From the NCBI GenBank assembly GCA_018195615.1, contig JAGTPG010000002.1:2794501-2858500 (forward strand): a stretch of 64,000 nucleotides of DNA, written 5' to 3'. The notes under the pieces are model-generated. The model made no database searches and had not been told where the DNA came from. It saw only the letters and a program-made list of their open reading frames with translations. The stretch comes from Streptomyces tuirus. Lineage in GTDB: Bacteria; Actinomycetota; Actinomycetes; Streptomycetales; Streptomycetaceae. How positions within the stretch are numbered: position 1 is the stretch's first letter; every line of letters begins with the position of its first letter. Both the position numbers and the translations under genes were made by a program. Below, one piece after another: positions 8,715-18,316 of this stretch.

Positions 8715-9419
8715 CCCGAAGCGTTCCCCACTCGTGTCGGGGTTCATCCCAGCCGCCTGAACATCACCCTCCAACGCTATGTCGATCTCCGGTTGTTGGC
8801 GCATGATTCCGTTCAGGTCAGGGTGTGATCCCGTTCAGGAGGACATCACCCGAGACAAATGGCACCCTTACCGGGGAGTCACCCCGTAGTTCCGTATGTC
8901 ACGGTTCGCCGCGACCCACCGCGCGGACTCATTCCTGCGGACCATCTGGCACCATCACCCCGCCCGCCGACTCATCCCCGAGAGTGAGTGGTGATCAGCC
9001 GCCAGCACTCCTGCTGGCGATGTGTATGGCCGCGTCACGTGATGTCATGAGCGACACGTCACGCCTCGATTTGGCCAAAATTGATCACGTTAATGAACAA
9101 TTAACTTTTCAAATCGCACGCACGTGCTAGCGTGCGGGTTGCCTTGAAGTCAATGCGGCGAGAAGCACTTCCATCCACATCTCAACACAGTCGATGACAC
9201 GGGGGTCATCCATGAAGTCCAGTCTCTTCTGGCCCGCGATGCCCGACTTGCGAGCGTAAGGCGCACCACACGGGTGGCCGAAAGTTTTCGGCATTCCATT
9301 TTCGGCGACACCGATTTGGCTTAAGAATTCTGAGCCAATCCCACCCGAGAGCACCTACATTACACTTCAAGTAATTTGCGCAACTCGCATAGACGAATTT
9401 CGTGCCCCACGGAGAGTGC
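8715..9419. other. Long intergenic region between two regulator genes
   Basis: About 700 bp without a gene I can support. It holds an unusually AT-rich stretch for this genome (around 9065-9115, including ttgatcacgttaatgaaca). This is followed by an inverted repeat, GCACGC/GCGTGC, around an embedded CACGTG, near 9116-9135. A ccgttcagg motif is repeated near 8810 and 8831. These probably belong to the promoter regions of the flanking regulators. A 15-codon frame from ATG 9212 (MKSSLFWPAMPDLRA) may be chance. Confidence 0.4.
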
Positions 9420-10085
9420 ATGCGTGCCGAGCAAAGAGAAAGCATCCGGGCCATCCTGGTCGACAACGAAGGCCTGGTGAGGGACAGCTTCGTGACAGCG
9501 TTGGAGAAGGAGGAAGGAATCGACCTGCTGGCTGTCACAGACTCACCTGCGCGAGCCGTGAGCCTGGCGGAGGAGTTGGCTCCCGACATCATCCTCACGG
9601 AGGTATTCCTCGGACAGCAGGATGCATTGGAGGTGATTTCCTCAAGGCAGTCTCTACGCGCGAAGATCATCGTTTTCACGGGCCAGGAAACAGAGGAAAA
9701 CCTATCGCGCGCCCTGAAGCTAGGTGTACGCGGATATCTCCTCAAGTCCACCACTCTGAACGAACTCACAACCGCCATTCAGTCGGTGGCGCGTGGGCAC
9801 GCCTACTTCTGTCCCCCTATGGCACGCCTTCTGCTGGACCGATTCAGCATCCTGCCACCAGCAAACGGTTCGCACCGTGAGGCCTTCCCCGAGTTGAGCG
9901 AAAGAGAAATCGAAGTCCTCAAGGACATCGCTCTGGGAATGTCGAACCATGAAATCGCCCAGGACCTCAGCCTCACCATCTCGACGGTCAAGTCCCACGT
10001 CTCCAACGTGCTGACAAAGCTGGGGCTGCGTGACCGGCTGCAGGCGGGACTTCTCGCCTACCGGAAAGGCCTCATGCGCTCGTAG
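9420..10085 (+). CDS. Atypical response regulator with Glu at the phosphoacceptor site
   Basis: 221 residues from ATG 9420 behind GGAGAG; a GTG at 9402 is an alternative. The receiver domain keeps the Lys (GYLLKSTTLNEL). However, the usual LxD box reads PDIILTEVFLGQQDAL, so Glu replaces the phosphoacceptor Asp, and the acidic pair reads VDNEGLVRD. The C-terminus is a normal LuxR helix-turn-helix (LSEREIEVLKDIALGMSNHEIAQDLSLTISTVKSHVSNVLTKLGLRD). With no kinase gene beside it, it probably works without Asp phosphorylation, either locked on or responding to a ligand. It is preceded by the long AT-rich intergenic region. Confidence 0.88.
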   Translation: MRAEQRESIRAILVDNEGLVRDSFVTALEKEEGIDLLAVTDSPARAVSLAEELAPDIILTEVFLGQQDALEVISSRQSLRAKIIVFTGQETEENLSRALKLGVRGYLLKSTTLNELTTAIQSVARGHAYFCPPMARLLLDRFSILPPANGSHREAFPELSEREIEVLKDIALGMSNHEIAQDLSLTISTVKSHVSNVLTKLGLRDRLQAGLLAYRKGLMRS

Positions 10086-10232
10086 GTGTGCGCGGCACCA
10101 CAGGGAGTAGGTGCGGAGTACCGCACCTTCACTGGAGGGCTCGCCCCATGGCCGACCTCGGATCTTGCCGTCAGAGTTGAGAACAGAGGCCGGCCATGGC
10201 ACGGCTGGCGGAACCAGGAGGGAGGGAAGCCA

Positions 10233-10916
10233 GTGGACGCACACGCGCTCATGTTGTCGGCCGACCATGTTGCCGGCTGGGGGTACTTGCTGCTCTTCGC
10301 CGTCACAGCGACACCGCTGATGCCGAACGGCTCCTTGGTCATGGCTTCCGCAGCCCTCGCCGGGCAGGGCCACATGTCCGCGGCACTGGTCGTTCTGGCC
10401 GTCCTATCAGGAACCCTGTCCGGCGACCTCCTGCTCTACGGCTTCATCCGCTGGACACGGCGCCGACTACCCAGGCATCCCGCACGGCCTGCCTCCCGTG
10501 GGCTCCGGGGGCGTTTCCTCCGATTACTCCGACGGGCCGAGGCAAACGTCCACCGCAACGGCACCGCAGTCCTCGTCACCATGCGGTTCATTCCCGGTGG
10601 ACGAGCAACTGGCGCTACCGCCGCCGGTCTGGGCAGCTATCCCGCGACTCGGTACGCGGCCGCAGCGATCCTTGCCGAGACATCCTGGACCGCCCTGTAC
10701 GTGACGGTCGGATACACCGGGGGGAAAGCAGCTCCGGGCCCTCTGCTCGCCGTGGCTGCCGCAGTCGTCATGGGCAGCGTCATGAGTCTCATCGGCCTCT
10801 TCCTACGGCGATGCCACCGTACGGACAAGGCGGTCGTTCTTGAGCTGGATGAGCCAGAGGGGCAAGTGGGCAGTGCAAAGGCTGAACCGGCCATCGAGCT
10901 GGTCGGAAGGCTCTGA
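10233..10916 (+). CDS. DedA/VTT-domain membrane protein
   Basis: 227 residues, GTG start behind a strong AGGAGGGAGG. The segments GYLLLFAVTATPLMPNGSLVMASAALAG, VLSGTLSGDLLLYGFIRW and VTMRFIPGGRATGATAAGLG follow the order of DedA-family proteins, including the RFxPGGR motif. Members act as lipid scramblases/flippases or membrane-homeostasis factors. The C-terminal 30 residues are a charged cytoplasmic tail. It sits just upstream of a kinase-regulator pair (22 bp) and may be transcribed with it. Confidence 0.8.
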   Translation: MDAHALMLSADHVAGWGYLLLFAVTATPLMPNGSLVMASAALAGQGHMSAALVVLAVLSGTLSGDLLLYGFIRWTRRRLPRHPARPASRGLRGRFLRLLRRAEANVHRNGTAVLVTMRFIPGGRATGATAAGLGSYPATRYAAAAILAETSWTALYVTVGYTGGKAAPGPLLAVAAAVVMGSVMSLIGLFLRRCHRTDKAVVLELDEPEGQVGSAKAEPAIELVGRL

Positions 10917-10937
10917 TAGATGGTGTTGGAGAACCAC

Positions 10938-12186
10938 ATGGCCATGACGCCACCCATCCGGGTGGCCCACCGGCTTCTCACACTGGCTGTCCATGCATGC
11001 CTGGACGCATTGGTGGGGGCGACAGCCTTGCTGCTTCTGCCTGTTCTCGCCCTCATGCGCAGCAGGCGTGCGAACAAGGTGATCGGGGAGCGTCGGGAGC
11101 ATCTCCTCCTTGGGATCGGCGCTCTGGAGCGGAGGCGACTCAGTGCTGTCGCTGTGGCCGACGTAGCGTCGCCGCTGCCGGTTCTCCGGCCCGAGGCACC
11201 GGAGAACGGGCCCGGCACACGGAGCGCCGCCGCTCGTCGAAGCCTCGCCGAGGACGCGGCGACGCGAACGGAATCGTGGCTCGTGAGCAGGGCTCTGTCC
11301 GGGCTCCCGCTCGGGCCCTCGTCCTCACTCTGTGGTCTTTCGGCCTGGCCCTTGTCGTCTTCCCTCTCTACGGGGCCGCGCAAGGCGTCCTCGCCTACAC
11401 CACGCGCCTTGTCATGGGCGTCATCGCACTGCTGATCGCCGTGTGGCTCTCCCGCGGTCTCGCTGCCCGAGACGCCAGAATGGCGCAGCGCCTGTTGGGG
11501 CCGGGTGAATCCAGCAGGTTGGCCGCTCGGGTCGAGGAGCTCATCGCATCGCGTGCCTCGGTCGTAGAGGCCATCGACGCCGAGCGGCGCCGTATCGAAC
11601 GGGATCTGCACGACGGAGTGCAACAGCAACTCGTGGCACTGGCCCTGCTGCTGGCACGTGCCAAGCGGAGCGCTGGTCTCGTTCCGCACGAAGTTCCGCC
11701 GACTGATGGGTCGTCCAGTTCAGGTCTCGTGTCCATTCTCGATCAGGCCCATGAGAACGCTCTGCAGGCTCTGACCGAACTACGGGACGTCGCCTGGCGG
11801 GTCTATCCCGCGATCCTCGACGACCGGGGGCTGGATGCGGCCCTGTCCGCCTTGGCCGCCCGGTCCGCCGTTCCCGTGCGCATCGACTACCAGCTGCCGC
11901 ACCGGCTTCCCCGCACGGTGGAGCCTGTCGCGTACTTCGCTGTATCCGAGGCAGTGACCAACGCCGCCAAGCACTCGGCGTCCGACATCATCGGTGTCAA
12001 GATCAGATCTCTGGAGGGCCGAGCTGTGATCACGGTGACCGACAACGGAGTGGGCGGTGCCGACCCATCCGGCGCCGGCCTGTCAGGCCTCGCGCGACGC
12101 GTCGCCGCTGTGGAGGGCAATATGAGGGTCACCAGCCCGCAGGCGGGCCGACCATGATCGTTGTGGAGCTGCCGTGCGGGTCGTGA
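10938..12186 (+). CDS. Sensor histidine kinase, HisKA_3 type (frameshifted)
   Basis: Start at ATG 10938 with GGAG 8 bp before. The N-terminus has a hydrophobic segment (ALVGATALLLLPVLALM). In a second frame a pair of membrane helices (ALVLTLWSFGLALVVFPLYG, VMGVIALLIAVWLSRGL) leads into the phosphorylation helix AIDAERRRIERDLHDGVQQQLVALALLL. An ATPase domain follows (VSEAVTNAAKHS, VTDNGVGGADPSGAGLSGLARRV). One frame change lies between about 11110 and 11320. Another near 12145 restores the expected tail (GPTMIVVELPCGS, stop 12184-12186). With these corrected, the end overlaps the regulator start by 13 bp, as in many kinase-regulator pairs. The signal is unknown. Confidence 0.75.
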
Positions 12187-12816
12187 TCGCGGAGGATTCC
12201 GTGCTTCTCCGAGAGGGTGTGGCGCGGCTACTCGAAGACGAGGGCCATGAGGTGGTGGCAAAGGCCGGCGATGGCGAGGAGTTGCTGGCCGAAGTCGAGC
12301 GCCATGTTCCCGACATCGCTGTCGTCGACGTACGCATGCCACCGACCCACACCGACGAAGGGCTCAAGGCCGCTCTCGCCATTCGTGAACGGTGGCCCGA
12401 TGTGGGTGTGCTCGTCCTGTCGCAGTACGTGGAAGAACGCTACGCCACCGAACTGATGACTTCCGACGCACGAGGCGTCGGATATCTACTGAAGGATCGG
12501 GTGGCACGGGTCGAGGAATTCATGGACGCGTTGACGCGAGTGGCCGACGGGGGACCGCCCTTGATCCTGTCGTGGTCAAACAGATCTTCGTCCGCAGTCG
12601 CCGTATGGATCCGCTCGCCCGTTTGAACGAAAGGGAGTCACACATCCTGCGGCTCATGGCCGAAGGGCACACCAACGAAGCCATCGGCCGCCAGCGGGGG
12701 TGTCGAGCAGTGCGGTGGAGAAGCATGTCAAATCCATTTTCCGGAAACTCGAGCTCGATCCGGCCGAAGGATCCCATCGCCGCATCCTTGCTGTGGTCCG
12801 GTATTTCAACTCATGA
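12174..12816 (+). CDS. Response regulator, NarL/LuxR type (frameshifted)
   Basis: GTG start at 12174 inside the kinase 3' end. The receiver has VVIAEDSVLLREGV, the phosphoacceptor Asp in IAVVDVRMPPTHTDEG and Lys in GYLLKDRVARVEEFM. A frame change near 12555 leads to the DNA-binding part (LNERESHILRLMAEGHTNEAIG). A second near 12695 leads to SSAVEKHVKSIFRKLELDP and stop TGA 12814-12816. The family and layout (linker with PVVVKQ, C-terminal helix-turn-helix) are clear. It overlaps the next gene by 4 bp (ATGA). The two indels are likely sequencing artefacts. Confidence 0.75.
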
Positions 12817-13594
12817 TCGACAGGGCGCAGCGACATGACCGTGTCCTCTTTGCCGCAGGCGCGGTACTCACAGTCTTCGTGATCCTTTACACGTCCTTGT
12901 TCATCGCTTCTCACCTGACCCGGTCGTCGGAGCATCACAATGCCACCTACTCCGGCGACTTCACGCGGATTGAAGTCTCGGTGAGCGGAACCGCCACGGT
13001 CACCGGCACGTCCACTTCATCCGTACACGCCGACTGGGATCTCTCCTGGTCCCTCTTCCGCCCGCGCATCGAGACGGACATCGACGGTTCGACCCTGCGC
13101 CTGTCAGTCTCATGCTCGAACACACCGGGCCGGGATTGCGCCTCCTCGGTGGCGCTTTCCGTTCCGATCCGCGCGGCCGTCTCCGTCTCGGCGGCCGGCG
13201 GTGTACAGGCCACGGACGTGCAGGGCGGTCTCAAGGCCCGTACCAGGGACGGGCAACTCGACTTGAGGGATGTGAAGGGCGCTGTGGACCTGGGAACTCG
13301 TGGTGGCGCGATCAACGCTGAGGGCTTGGGCGGCAGCGAGCTTCACGCCAGGTCACGAGACGGCTCAATGAAGCTCGTCTTCTCGGCCCCCCACGAAGCG
13401 TCGAAGTCGCTACACGCGACGGACGAACGTCCCTGGCACTCCCTCCGGTCGGAGATGGATACGCCCTCCAGATCAACCGGCGCGGCGGCAGCGAGCACGT
13501 CGCGATCGCCTCCAACCCGCAGTCGTCTCGGACCATCACGCTGCAAAGCCGCGATGCCGACCTGAGCATCGAGCAGACCACATCAGTCAATTGA
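12813..13594 (+). CDS. Membrane-anchored DUF4097-type beta-repeat protein (frameshifted)
   Basis: The N-terminus has one membrane segment (VLFAAGAVLTVFVILYTSLFIASHL). It is followed by an extracytoplasmic region rich in short beta repeats (RIEVSVSGTATVTGTSTSS, GGVQATDVQGGLKARTRDGQLDLRDVKGAVDLGTRGGAI). This is the DUF4097 pattern often found beside two-component systems. A frame change near 13400 leads to EVATRDGRTSLALPP and SRDADLSIEQTTSVN, with stop 13592-13594. It is translationally coupled to the regulator (ATGA). In this setting it may be an output or accessory of the kinase pathway; its biochemical role is not known. Confidence 0.7.
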
Positions 13595-13809
13595 TGCGGG
13601 GCACCCTCCTTTCGTACTCCCACCAAGGTGGGTGCTAGTTCAATCCTTCGATCGATGAATCTGAATACCTTGCTTGCCTAAAGTTGGCGCGAACGAGACG
13701 GCCGCAGTGTCCGGCCACTCAAGCAGGCGCGTTCGACGAAGGGCCGGTTCAGGATGGGCGCTAGCGGGGAACGCCGACGGTCGAGGCGTCGAGACCCAGC
13801 CCGGCACCA

Positions 13810-15318
13810 TTGCCCGCGCGCACGAGAACAGCTCTGGTAGGCCTTTCTCTGGGCATGCTGCTGGCAGTTCTCGACCAGACGATCGTCGCGACGGCGCTTC
13901 CGGCCATCGCACGCGACCTGCACAGCACCGGGTCCGTGTCCTGGGTCGTCTCGGCGTACCTCATCACGACGGTGGCGTCCGCGCCGATCCACGGAAAGCT
14001 CGGGACCTCTACGGACGCAGGGCGACCTTCCTCAGCGCCGTCTCGTTGTTCGTGGTCGCCTCGGCCCTGGCCGGCCTCGCCGACAGCATCGGTGTGCTCA
14101 TCGCCATGCGAGCGCTGCAGGGCCTCGCTGGCGGAGGCCTGATGAACCTGGCGACCGCGGCCATCGCGGATCTCGTTCCCGCAGCCGAGCGGGCCGCATC
14201 CAGGGGTACACGGGCAGCGTATTCGCCGCGGGCAGTATCGGCGGGCCTCTGCTGGGCGGAGTGTTCGCCGAGCACCTGAACTGGCGCTGGATCTTCTACG
14301 TCAACGTTCCCGTCGGCCTGGCCTGTCTCGCGCTGACGTACACCACCTTCCATGTGCCGCACCACCGTGGCGGATCTCGTCGCATCGACTTCCTCGGCTC
14401 GGCTCTTCTTACCATCGGTGTCACGTGCGGTCTTCTGATCACGGTCTGGGGCGGCACCCGGTACGCGTGGAACTCGCCTCAGATTCTGGCCCTGATCGAC
14501 GGCTCCCTCATCGCCCTCGTGCTGTTCGTCCTGCAGGAACGCCGAGCGCGTGAACCGGTACTACCCCTGCGGCTCTTCCGAAACCCGGTCTTCCGCCTGG
14601 GAGTTCCGTCCTCGGCACTGCTCGGCATTTCACTCTTCGGCACCATCGTCTTCGTACCGCAGTACTTCGAAACCGTACGGGGAACGAGCTCGACGCTCGC
14701 CGGCCTCGCACTCGTCCCGACCATGGCTGTCGCCGTCGTCACAGGCGTGGCCTCGGCGATCCGCGTGTCCGCCACCGGCCGGTACAAGGCCTACCCCATC
14801 GTAGGATCCCTGCTCGTCGTGGCGGGGTTCGCCGGCCTCACCCAGTTGGACGCGGACACCCCCATCGGGTTGATCTTCATCGAGCTGTTGGTGCTCGGCG
14901 CCGGCGTGGGCCTGCACATGCAGCTCATCGTGTTCATCGTGCAGAACGCCGTACCCCATGCCGACGTCGGCACCGCCACCGCCGCCACGATGTTCTTCCG
15001 GGCACTGGGGGAGCGGTAGGCACCGCCCTGTTCAGCAGCCTGCTCGTGCGAGGCCTCGCCGACTCGCTCGAAGACTCCGGCACCAACGTCGACGCCGGAG
15101 ACGCCTACAACGCGATCGCACACCATGCCGGAGGGATCTCCAACTCGGCGCAGCCGGCAGTGGAAGCCGCCTTCGCCCACTCGATCCACGTGGTATTCAC
15201 CGCGGCCGTCCCCTTCGCCGCCGTGATGCTCGTCCTCGCCTGCCTCATCCCATCGGTACCGCTGCGCAAGAGCGTGGGCGACGACGCCCAGGACACAGCG
15301 GCATCGCCTCCGCGTTGA
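13810..15318 (+). CDS. MFS exporter, DHA2 (EmrB/QacA) family, frameshifted
   Basis: Fourteen-helix drug-exporter type. The first part has LGMLLAVLDQTIVATALPAIARDL (motif D1). Then, in another frame, DLYGRRATFL (motif A), RALQGLAGGGLMNLATAAI and, in a third frame, YTGSVFAAGSIGGPLLGGVFAEHLNWRWIFYVNVPVG (motif C). The final helix (HVVFTAAVPFAAVMLVLACLIP) ends at 15318. Frame changes fall near 14006, 14205 and 15013. The start is uncertain: TTG 13810 is the earliest in-frame candidate before helix 1. It begins a plus-strand series with a phosphotriesterase-like gene and an NRAMP gene. Substrate not deducible. Confidence 0.75.
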
Positions 15319-15388
15319 CCGGCCGCCACCTTCGAATCACCGCAGTTCCGCCCATCTCCACGCACTTCTCTGCCCGAGGGAGTTCAGC

Positions 15389-16377
15389 ATGCCCACCGTC
15401 CCCACCGTCCTCGGACCTGTCGACGTCGACGACCTCGGTCCCACGCTCATGCACGAGCACATCTTCATCGTGAACACCGAGCACCTGCAGAACTACGGTG
15501 TGGGTCACTGGTGGGACGAGGAGCAGCGCGTGGCCGACGCCGTGCGCAAGCTCTCGCTCCTGCGCGACAGAGGCATACGGACCATCGTGGACATGACGGT
15601 GCAGGGCCTCGGCCGCTACATACCGCGCATCAAACGCGTCGCCGAGCAGGTGCCCGGGCTCAACATCATCGCGAGCACCGGCTTCTACACCTTCACCTCG
15701 CTTCCGGAGCACTACGCGCGTCGCGGCCCTGGCCTTCTGTGGGACGTGCCCGAGCCTCTGGTCACCGACTTCACGCGGGATCTGACGGAGGGCGTCGCCG
15801 ATACGGGGGTACGGGCCGGAATGCTGAAGTGCTGTGTGGAGTCCCAGGGGCTCTTGCCCGACGTTGAGCGGGTGGCGCGGGCCGTAGCCGCAGCACACCA
15901 GGAGACGGGAGCACCCATCACGGTCCACACGGACTCAGAGAGCCGCAGCGGGCTGCTGGCCCTGCGGGTCTTCAAGGAAGAAGCCGTGGATCTGAGCAAT
16001 GTTGTCATCGGCCACGCCGGCGACAGCACCGACCTCGAATACCTGAGGGAGATCGCCGACGCAGGAGCCATCCTGGGATGGACCGCTTCGGACTCTCGCT
16101 GTACCGGTCGACCGAGGAGAGGGTGAAGACCGTCGCTCAGCTGGCGGAGCTCGGCTACGCGGACCGCATGGTGATCTCCCACGACGCCCACTGCTTCATG
16201 GACTACATGGTCCCCGACCCGATTGCGCTCGAGACCCAGTTCACCCCCGACTGGCACTACCTCCACATCAGCGATGACGTCTTGCCGATGCTGCGCACGG
16301 CAGGAGTGACCGAGCAGCAGATCGAGCAGATGCTCGTCACCAACCCCCGGCAGCTGTTCACCAGCGCCTGGAACTGA
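15389..16377 (+). CDS. Phosphotriesterase-family metal-dependent hydrolase (frameshifted)
   Basis: An amidohydrolase-fold protein of about 329 residues. The N-terminal metal site is DLGPTLMHEHIF (HxH), followed by the segment MLKCCVESQGLLPDVERVARAVAAAHQETGAPITVHTD containing a Lys and a His, then VVIGHAGDS and VISHDAHCF. These are the metal-binding and carboxylated-Lys positions of the phosphotriesterase/PTE-like lactonase family. A one-base change near 16076 splits GAILG from MDRFGLSLYRSTEERV. Members are lactonases, esterases or phosphotriesterases, so the substrate is open. It lies between MFS and NRAMP genes, spaced 6 bp from the latter. Confidence 0.78.
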
Positions 16378-16382
16378 ACCCG

Positions 16383-17621
16383 ATGACAGCGACCGACACA
16401 GAGCGAATACCCGCTGCGCGCCGCCACGCGGCGACGGTCCGAGCGCTCGGCCCGGCCTTCGTCGCCGCGGTGGCGTATGTCGACCCCGGAAACTTCGCGA
16501 CCAACATCGAAAGCGGTAGCCGCTACGGCTATACCCTCCTGTGGGTGGTGATTGCTGCGGGACTGGCTGCCATGCCCGTGCAGTACCTCTCGGCGAAGCT
16601 CGGCATCGTGACGGGCCGCAGCCTGCCGGGGGCCTGTCGCGAACGATTCGGCCCTACCACCAACCGGCTGCTGTGGGTCCAGGCCGAGGTGATGGCCATG
16701 GCCACGGACCTTGCGGAGTTCATGGGGGCGGCGATCGCTCTCGATCTACTCTTCGGAATGCCTCCGACTGCCGCCGTATGCGTCACCGCCGTCATCTCGT
16801 TCGGCATGCTCGGCGTGCAGCGACGCCGACGACGGCGCTTCGAGCTCACCATCGTCCTGATGCTGCTCCTGCTTCTCGCCGGATTCGGCTACCTGATCCT
16901 GCGCTCCGGACTGGACATCGCCGGCGCGGCCTCGGGGCTCGCCCCGTCCTCACCCGACAACCGCGCCACACTCCTCGCTCTGGGCATCGTGGGAGCAACC
17001 GTGATGCCGCACGCCATTTACCTTCACTCCGCTCTCGTACGACACCGTGCTCCACGGACCGCATACGGATCACCAAAGCGCGCCCTGCGCGAAGAGCGCA
17101 ACGATGTCCTCGTAGCCCTCAGCCTCGCGGGGATGATCAACGCGTCCATGTTGCTGGTGGCCGCTGGAGCCTTCCACAACTCCGGCCTGGGGGACGTCTC
17201 CGCTCTGTCCCAGGCCCACGCCTCGCTGCTCGAATCGATCGGCACCATGGCCGCAACGGTGTTCGCCCTGGCTCTGCTCGTCGCCGGCCTGTCTTCCTCG
17301 GGAATCGGCACCCTGGCGGGGCAGATCGTCATGGAGGGATTCGTCGGTGCCCGCATCCCCCTGCTGGTACGCCGCACCCTGACGATGCTGCCCGCGATCG
17401 GGATCGCGGTGGCGGGCTGGGACCCCACGGAAGCCCTGATCCTCAGTCAGGTGCTGCTGTCCTTCGGCGTGGCCCCGGCGCTCATCCCACTCGTGATGAT
17501 CACCTCGGATCGGCGTGTGATGGGTGGCTACGTGAACAGGCCGCGCGCCACCGCCGGATACGCTCTCCTCGCCGGTGGAATCATTCTCCTCAACTGCTAC
17601 CTGCTGTGGCAGCAGGTCTAG
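16383..17621 (+). CDS. NRAMP-family divalent metal (Mn/Fe) transporter
   Basis: 412 residues with about eleven hydrophobic helices. The signature AVAYVDPGNFATNIESGSRYGY in helix 1 has the DPGN metal-binding motif. LGIVGATVMPHAIYLHSALV in helix 6 has the MPH motif. The conserved cytoplasmic loop holds AGQIVMEGF. NRAMP proteins take up Mn2+ or Fe2+ using protons. It starts 6 bp after the phosphotriesterase-like gene, which needs metal, so co-expression makes sense. The frame is intact, unlike its two upstream neighbours. Confidence 0.92.
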   Translation: MTATDTERIPAARRHAATVRALGPAFVAAVAYVDPGNFATNIESGSRYGYTLLWVVIAAGLAAMPVQYLSAKLGIVTGRSLPGACRERFGPTTNRLLWVQAEVMAMATDLAEFMGAAIALDLLFGMPPTAAVCVTAVISFGMLGVQRRRRRRFELTIVLMLLLLLAGFGYLILRSGLDIAGAASGLAPSSPDNRATLLALGIVGATVMPHAIYLHSALVRHRAPRTAYGSPKRALREERNDVLVALSLAGMINASMLLVAAGAFHNSGLGDVSALSQAHASLLESIGTMAATVFALALLVAGLSSSGIGTLAGQIVMEGFVGARIPLLVRRTLTMLPAIGIAVAGWDPTEALILSQVLLSFGVAPALIPLVMITSDRRVMGGYVNRPRATAGYALLAGGIILLNCYLLWQQV

Positions 17622-17646
17622 TCGGTACCGGTCCCCACCATGGCAG

Positions 17647-18261
17647 TCAGCCACCGGGGCCGGCATGGCTCCGCAGCCGCCACAGCGCCGCGTCCACCAC
17701 GACCACCAGGACAACGCCGAGCAGGAAGACCGCGGCCGACACATTGACGACATCGCGATCCATGTAGCCGAGCTGGTACCCCACGGCCACGAGCGCACAG
17801 CTCCAGATGACATTTCCCAGAGCGTTCCACGGCAGAAAACGTCGGTACGGAATGCCCGTAGCCCCCGCGAGCGTGGGCAGCACTCTGCGGCCGAACAAGG
17901 TGAAGCGGCTCAGAACGATCGCAAGACACGGCCTACGGGCCAGCGACCGGTGGGCCGCGAGCAACCGTTCCCGCCTCACGATCAGAACGCGATAACCGAG
18001 CGTGGCGGAACCAAACTGGTGTCCCACTTGATAGGCGATGCCATCACTCATTATCGCCGACACAAGCACCACGACGAACATGCGTCCCAACGACACATCG
18101 AAGCGTGAGGCCATCGCACCACCAGCCATCACCCCGCCGAACATGGCAGCCAGCTCCGCCGGAAGCCCGATCCGGAGAAGGACGCTGCCCTCCTTGAAGA
18201 CCATCACGGCCACCAGGAGGTACACAGCGGTGTCGGAAAGGTCGGCTAGAGCAAAGGACAT
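17647..18261 (-). CDS. DedA/VTT-domain membrane protein
   Basis: 204 residues, ATG behind GGAGGGATG. It contains LVAVMVFKEGSVLLRIGLPAELAAMFGG, IMSDGIAYQVGHQFG, RFTLFGRRVLPTLAGATGIPYRRFLPWNALGNVIWS and a final helix VFLLGVVLVVVVDAALW. This is the DedA pattern with the RF...R..P..AG motif. It is probably a membrane lipid or envelope-homeostasis protein. It is convergent with the NRAMP gene and lies downstream of the glycosyltransferase and lasso genes on the same strand (55 bp gap), so it may be the last gene of that series. A direct link to lasso export is not shown. Confidence 0.8.
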   Translation of the reverse strand: MSFALADLSDTAVYLLVAVMVFKEGSVLLRIGLPAELAAMFGGVMAGGAMASRFDVSLGRMFVVVLVSAIMSDGIAYQVGHQFGSATLGYRVLIVRRERLLAAHRSLARRPCLAIVLSRFTLFGRRVLPTLAGATGIPYRRFLPWNALGNVIWSCALVAVGYQLGYMDRDVVNVSAAVFLLGVVLVVVVDAALWRLRSHAGPGG

Positions 18262-18316
18262 GCCGACATCCCTCCGATCCGCTCGGCCATGATTCCCTCC
18301 GCCATTGTCCGGTGCT

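Noticed and set aside
9212..9259. A 15-codon leader peptide (MKSSLFWPAMPDLRA) before the atypical regulator
   Set aside because: No clear ribosome-binding site, no regulatory codon run and no attenuator hairpin between it and the gene.
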